Source: CAYVAP01 sp964343195 | GTDB taxonomy: Bacteria; Bacteroidota; Bacteroidia; J057 | NCBI GenBank assembly: GCA_964343195.1 | Contig: CAYFIR010000148.1 | Span: 1 to 14,833 of the forward strand | Reading direction: 5' to 3' | DNA: 14,833 nt | In this document: positions 14,496-14,833 of the stretch, piece after piece | Layout of the letters: each line of letters opens with the position of its first letter | How positions within the stretch are numbered: position 1 is the stretch's first letter | Program-made: the position numbers and the translations under genes | Notes under the pieces: model-generated | Databases searched by the model: none | What the model was told of the DNA's origin: nothing | Seen by the model: only the letters and a program-made list of their open reading frames with translations

Positions 14496-14833
14496 GCGGT
14501 AAGCAACTGTGCTGACCCTACTCTAGTAGTTTCGGAACGAAATAGCTCCCCAATTAGTGAGGCATCGATGGTGTGACTATCAGAGGTTTATATTACAAAT
14601 TGCGTTGAGCGCAGCGAAATCCCGCAGAGCGGGAAATACCAAATTTCGAATCCCTTCCATTAGCCATTAGTTTCGACCTATCAAAAGGGCCTCCTATAGT
14701 CCAGATTTACCTTTTTGAATTTGGGGCCTACCTTACCCCCCTAGCCAAGGTATGCACTTAATTCTGGGGCAATAGTCACTAATTGGCTTGCGCGGCTAGG
14801 GCAACTTTCCTATGTCGGAATCGAGCGTCGGCA
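14496..14833. other. Gene-free right end of the window
   Basis: No coding region is supported. It contains the small stem TTTCG-GAA-CGAAA (about 14529-14541, after the DUF2914 stop), the inverted dispersed element (14603-14654), and a weak TACCTT/AAGGTA inverted repeat (about 14728-14751). An ATG at 14812 opens a frame to the window edge, too short to judge. Confidence 0.5.
14603..14654 (-). repeat. Dispersed hairpin element, copy B (inverted)
   Basis: The core at 14603-14635 is the reverse complement of 87-119 with two transitions, and the flank ATACCAAATTT...AATCCC (14636-14654) matches the flank of copy A. The stem CCCGC-AGA-GCGGG is perfect here. The copy lacks the ~7 extra bases found in copy A. 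Confidence 0.6.

Overview
The window looks like a chromosomal segment of a Bacteroidota bacterium, plausibly of the Saprospiria/Lewinella type. The main evidence is a 1129-residue secreted subtilase that ends in a Por-secretion (type IX, T9SS) C-terminal sorting domain and carries GEVED, MAM-like, CUB and cohesin-like modules. Supporting signs are signal peptides ending in Gln, lipoproteins, a NamZ-type muramidase and the lack of obvious Shine-Dalgarno sequences. The lineage below phylum is inferred from domain style only.

Layout: (1) 1-382 is gene-free and carries one copy of a short dispersed hairpin element. (2) 383-5556 is a two-gene, same-strand unit: the mosaic subtilase followed immediately by a secreted M14 zinc carboxypeptidase. 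(3) 5557-6078 lies between convergent genes and holds 2.5 tandem copies of a roughly 194-bp, GC-rich, hairpin-packed repeat that runs up to the stop codon of the next gene. (4) 6079-7308 (minus) is a LolC/FtsX-type ABC permease. It diverges from 7462-8763 (plus), a DUF1343/NamZ exo-muramidase lipoprotein. (5) 8720-9736 (minus) is an SLT-type lytic transglycosylase whose 3' end overlaps namZ by 44 bp. (6) 9894-11171 (plus) is a CPA1 Na+/H+ antiporter, followed by a tiny Cys-rich lipoprotein (11216-11434). (7) 11557-11988 (plus) is an orphan IS630-style HTH/winged-helix protein. It overlaps by 24 bp the end of a convergent hormone-sensitive-lipase-family esterase (11965-13038, minus). (8) 13347-14495 (plus) is a secreted DUF2914 protein fused to a degenerate alpha/beta-hydrolase-like domain. 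(9) 14496-14833 is gene-free and holds a second copy of the dispersed element in inverted orientation.

Functionally, most genes act at or outside the cell envelope: extracellular proteolysis (endo- plus carboxypeptidase), peptidoglycan turnover (muramidase plus lytic transglycosylase), envelope transport and ion homeostasis. No rRNA, tRNA, CRISPR array, complete transposon, prophage or recognisable defence system was seen. The most unusual material is the tandem hairpin repeat, the DUF2914-pseudohydrolase fusion, the orphan transposase-like DNA-binding protein and the small Cys/Asp-rich lipoprotein.
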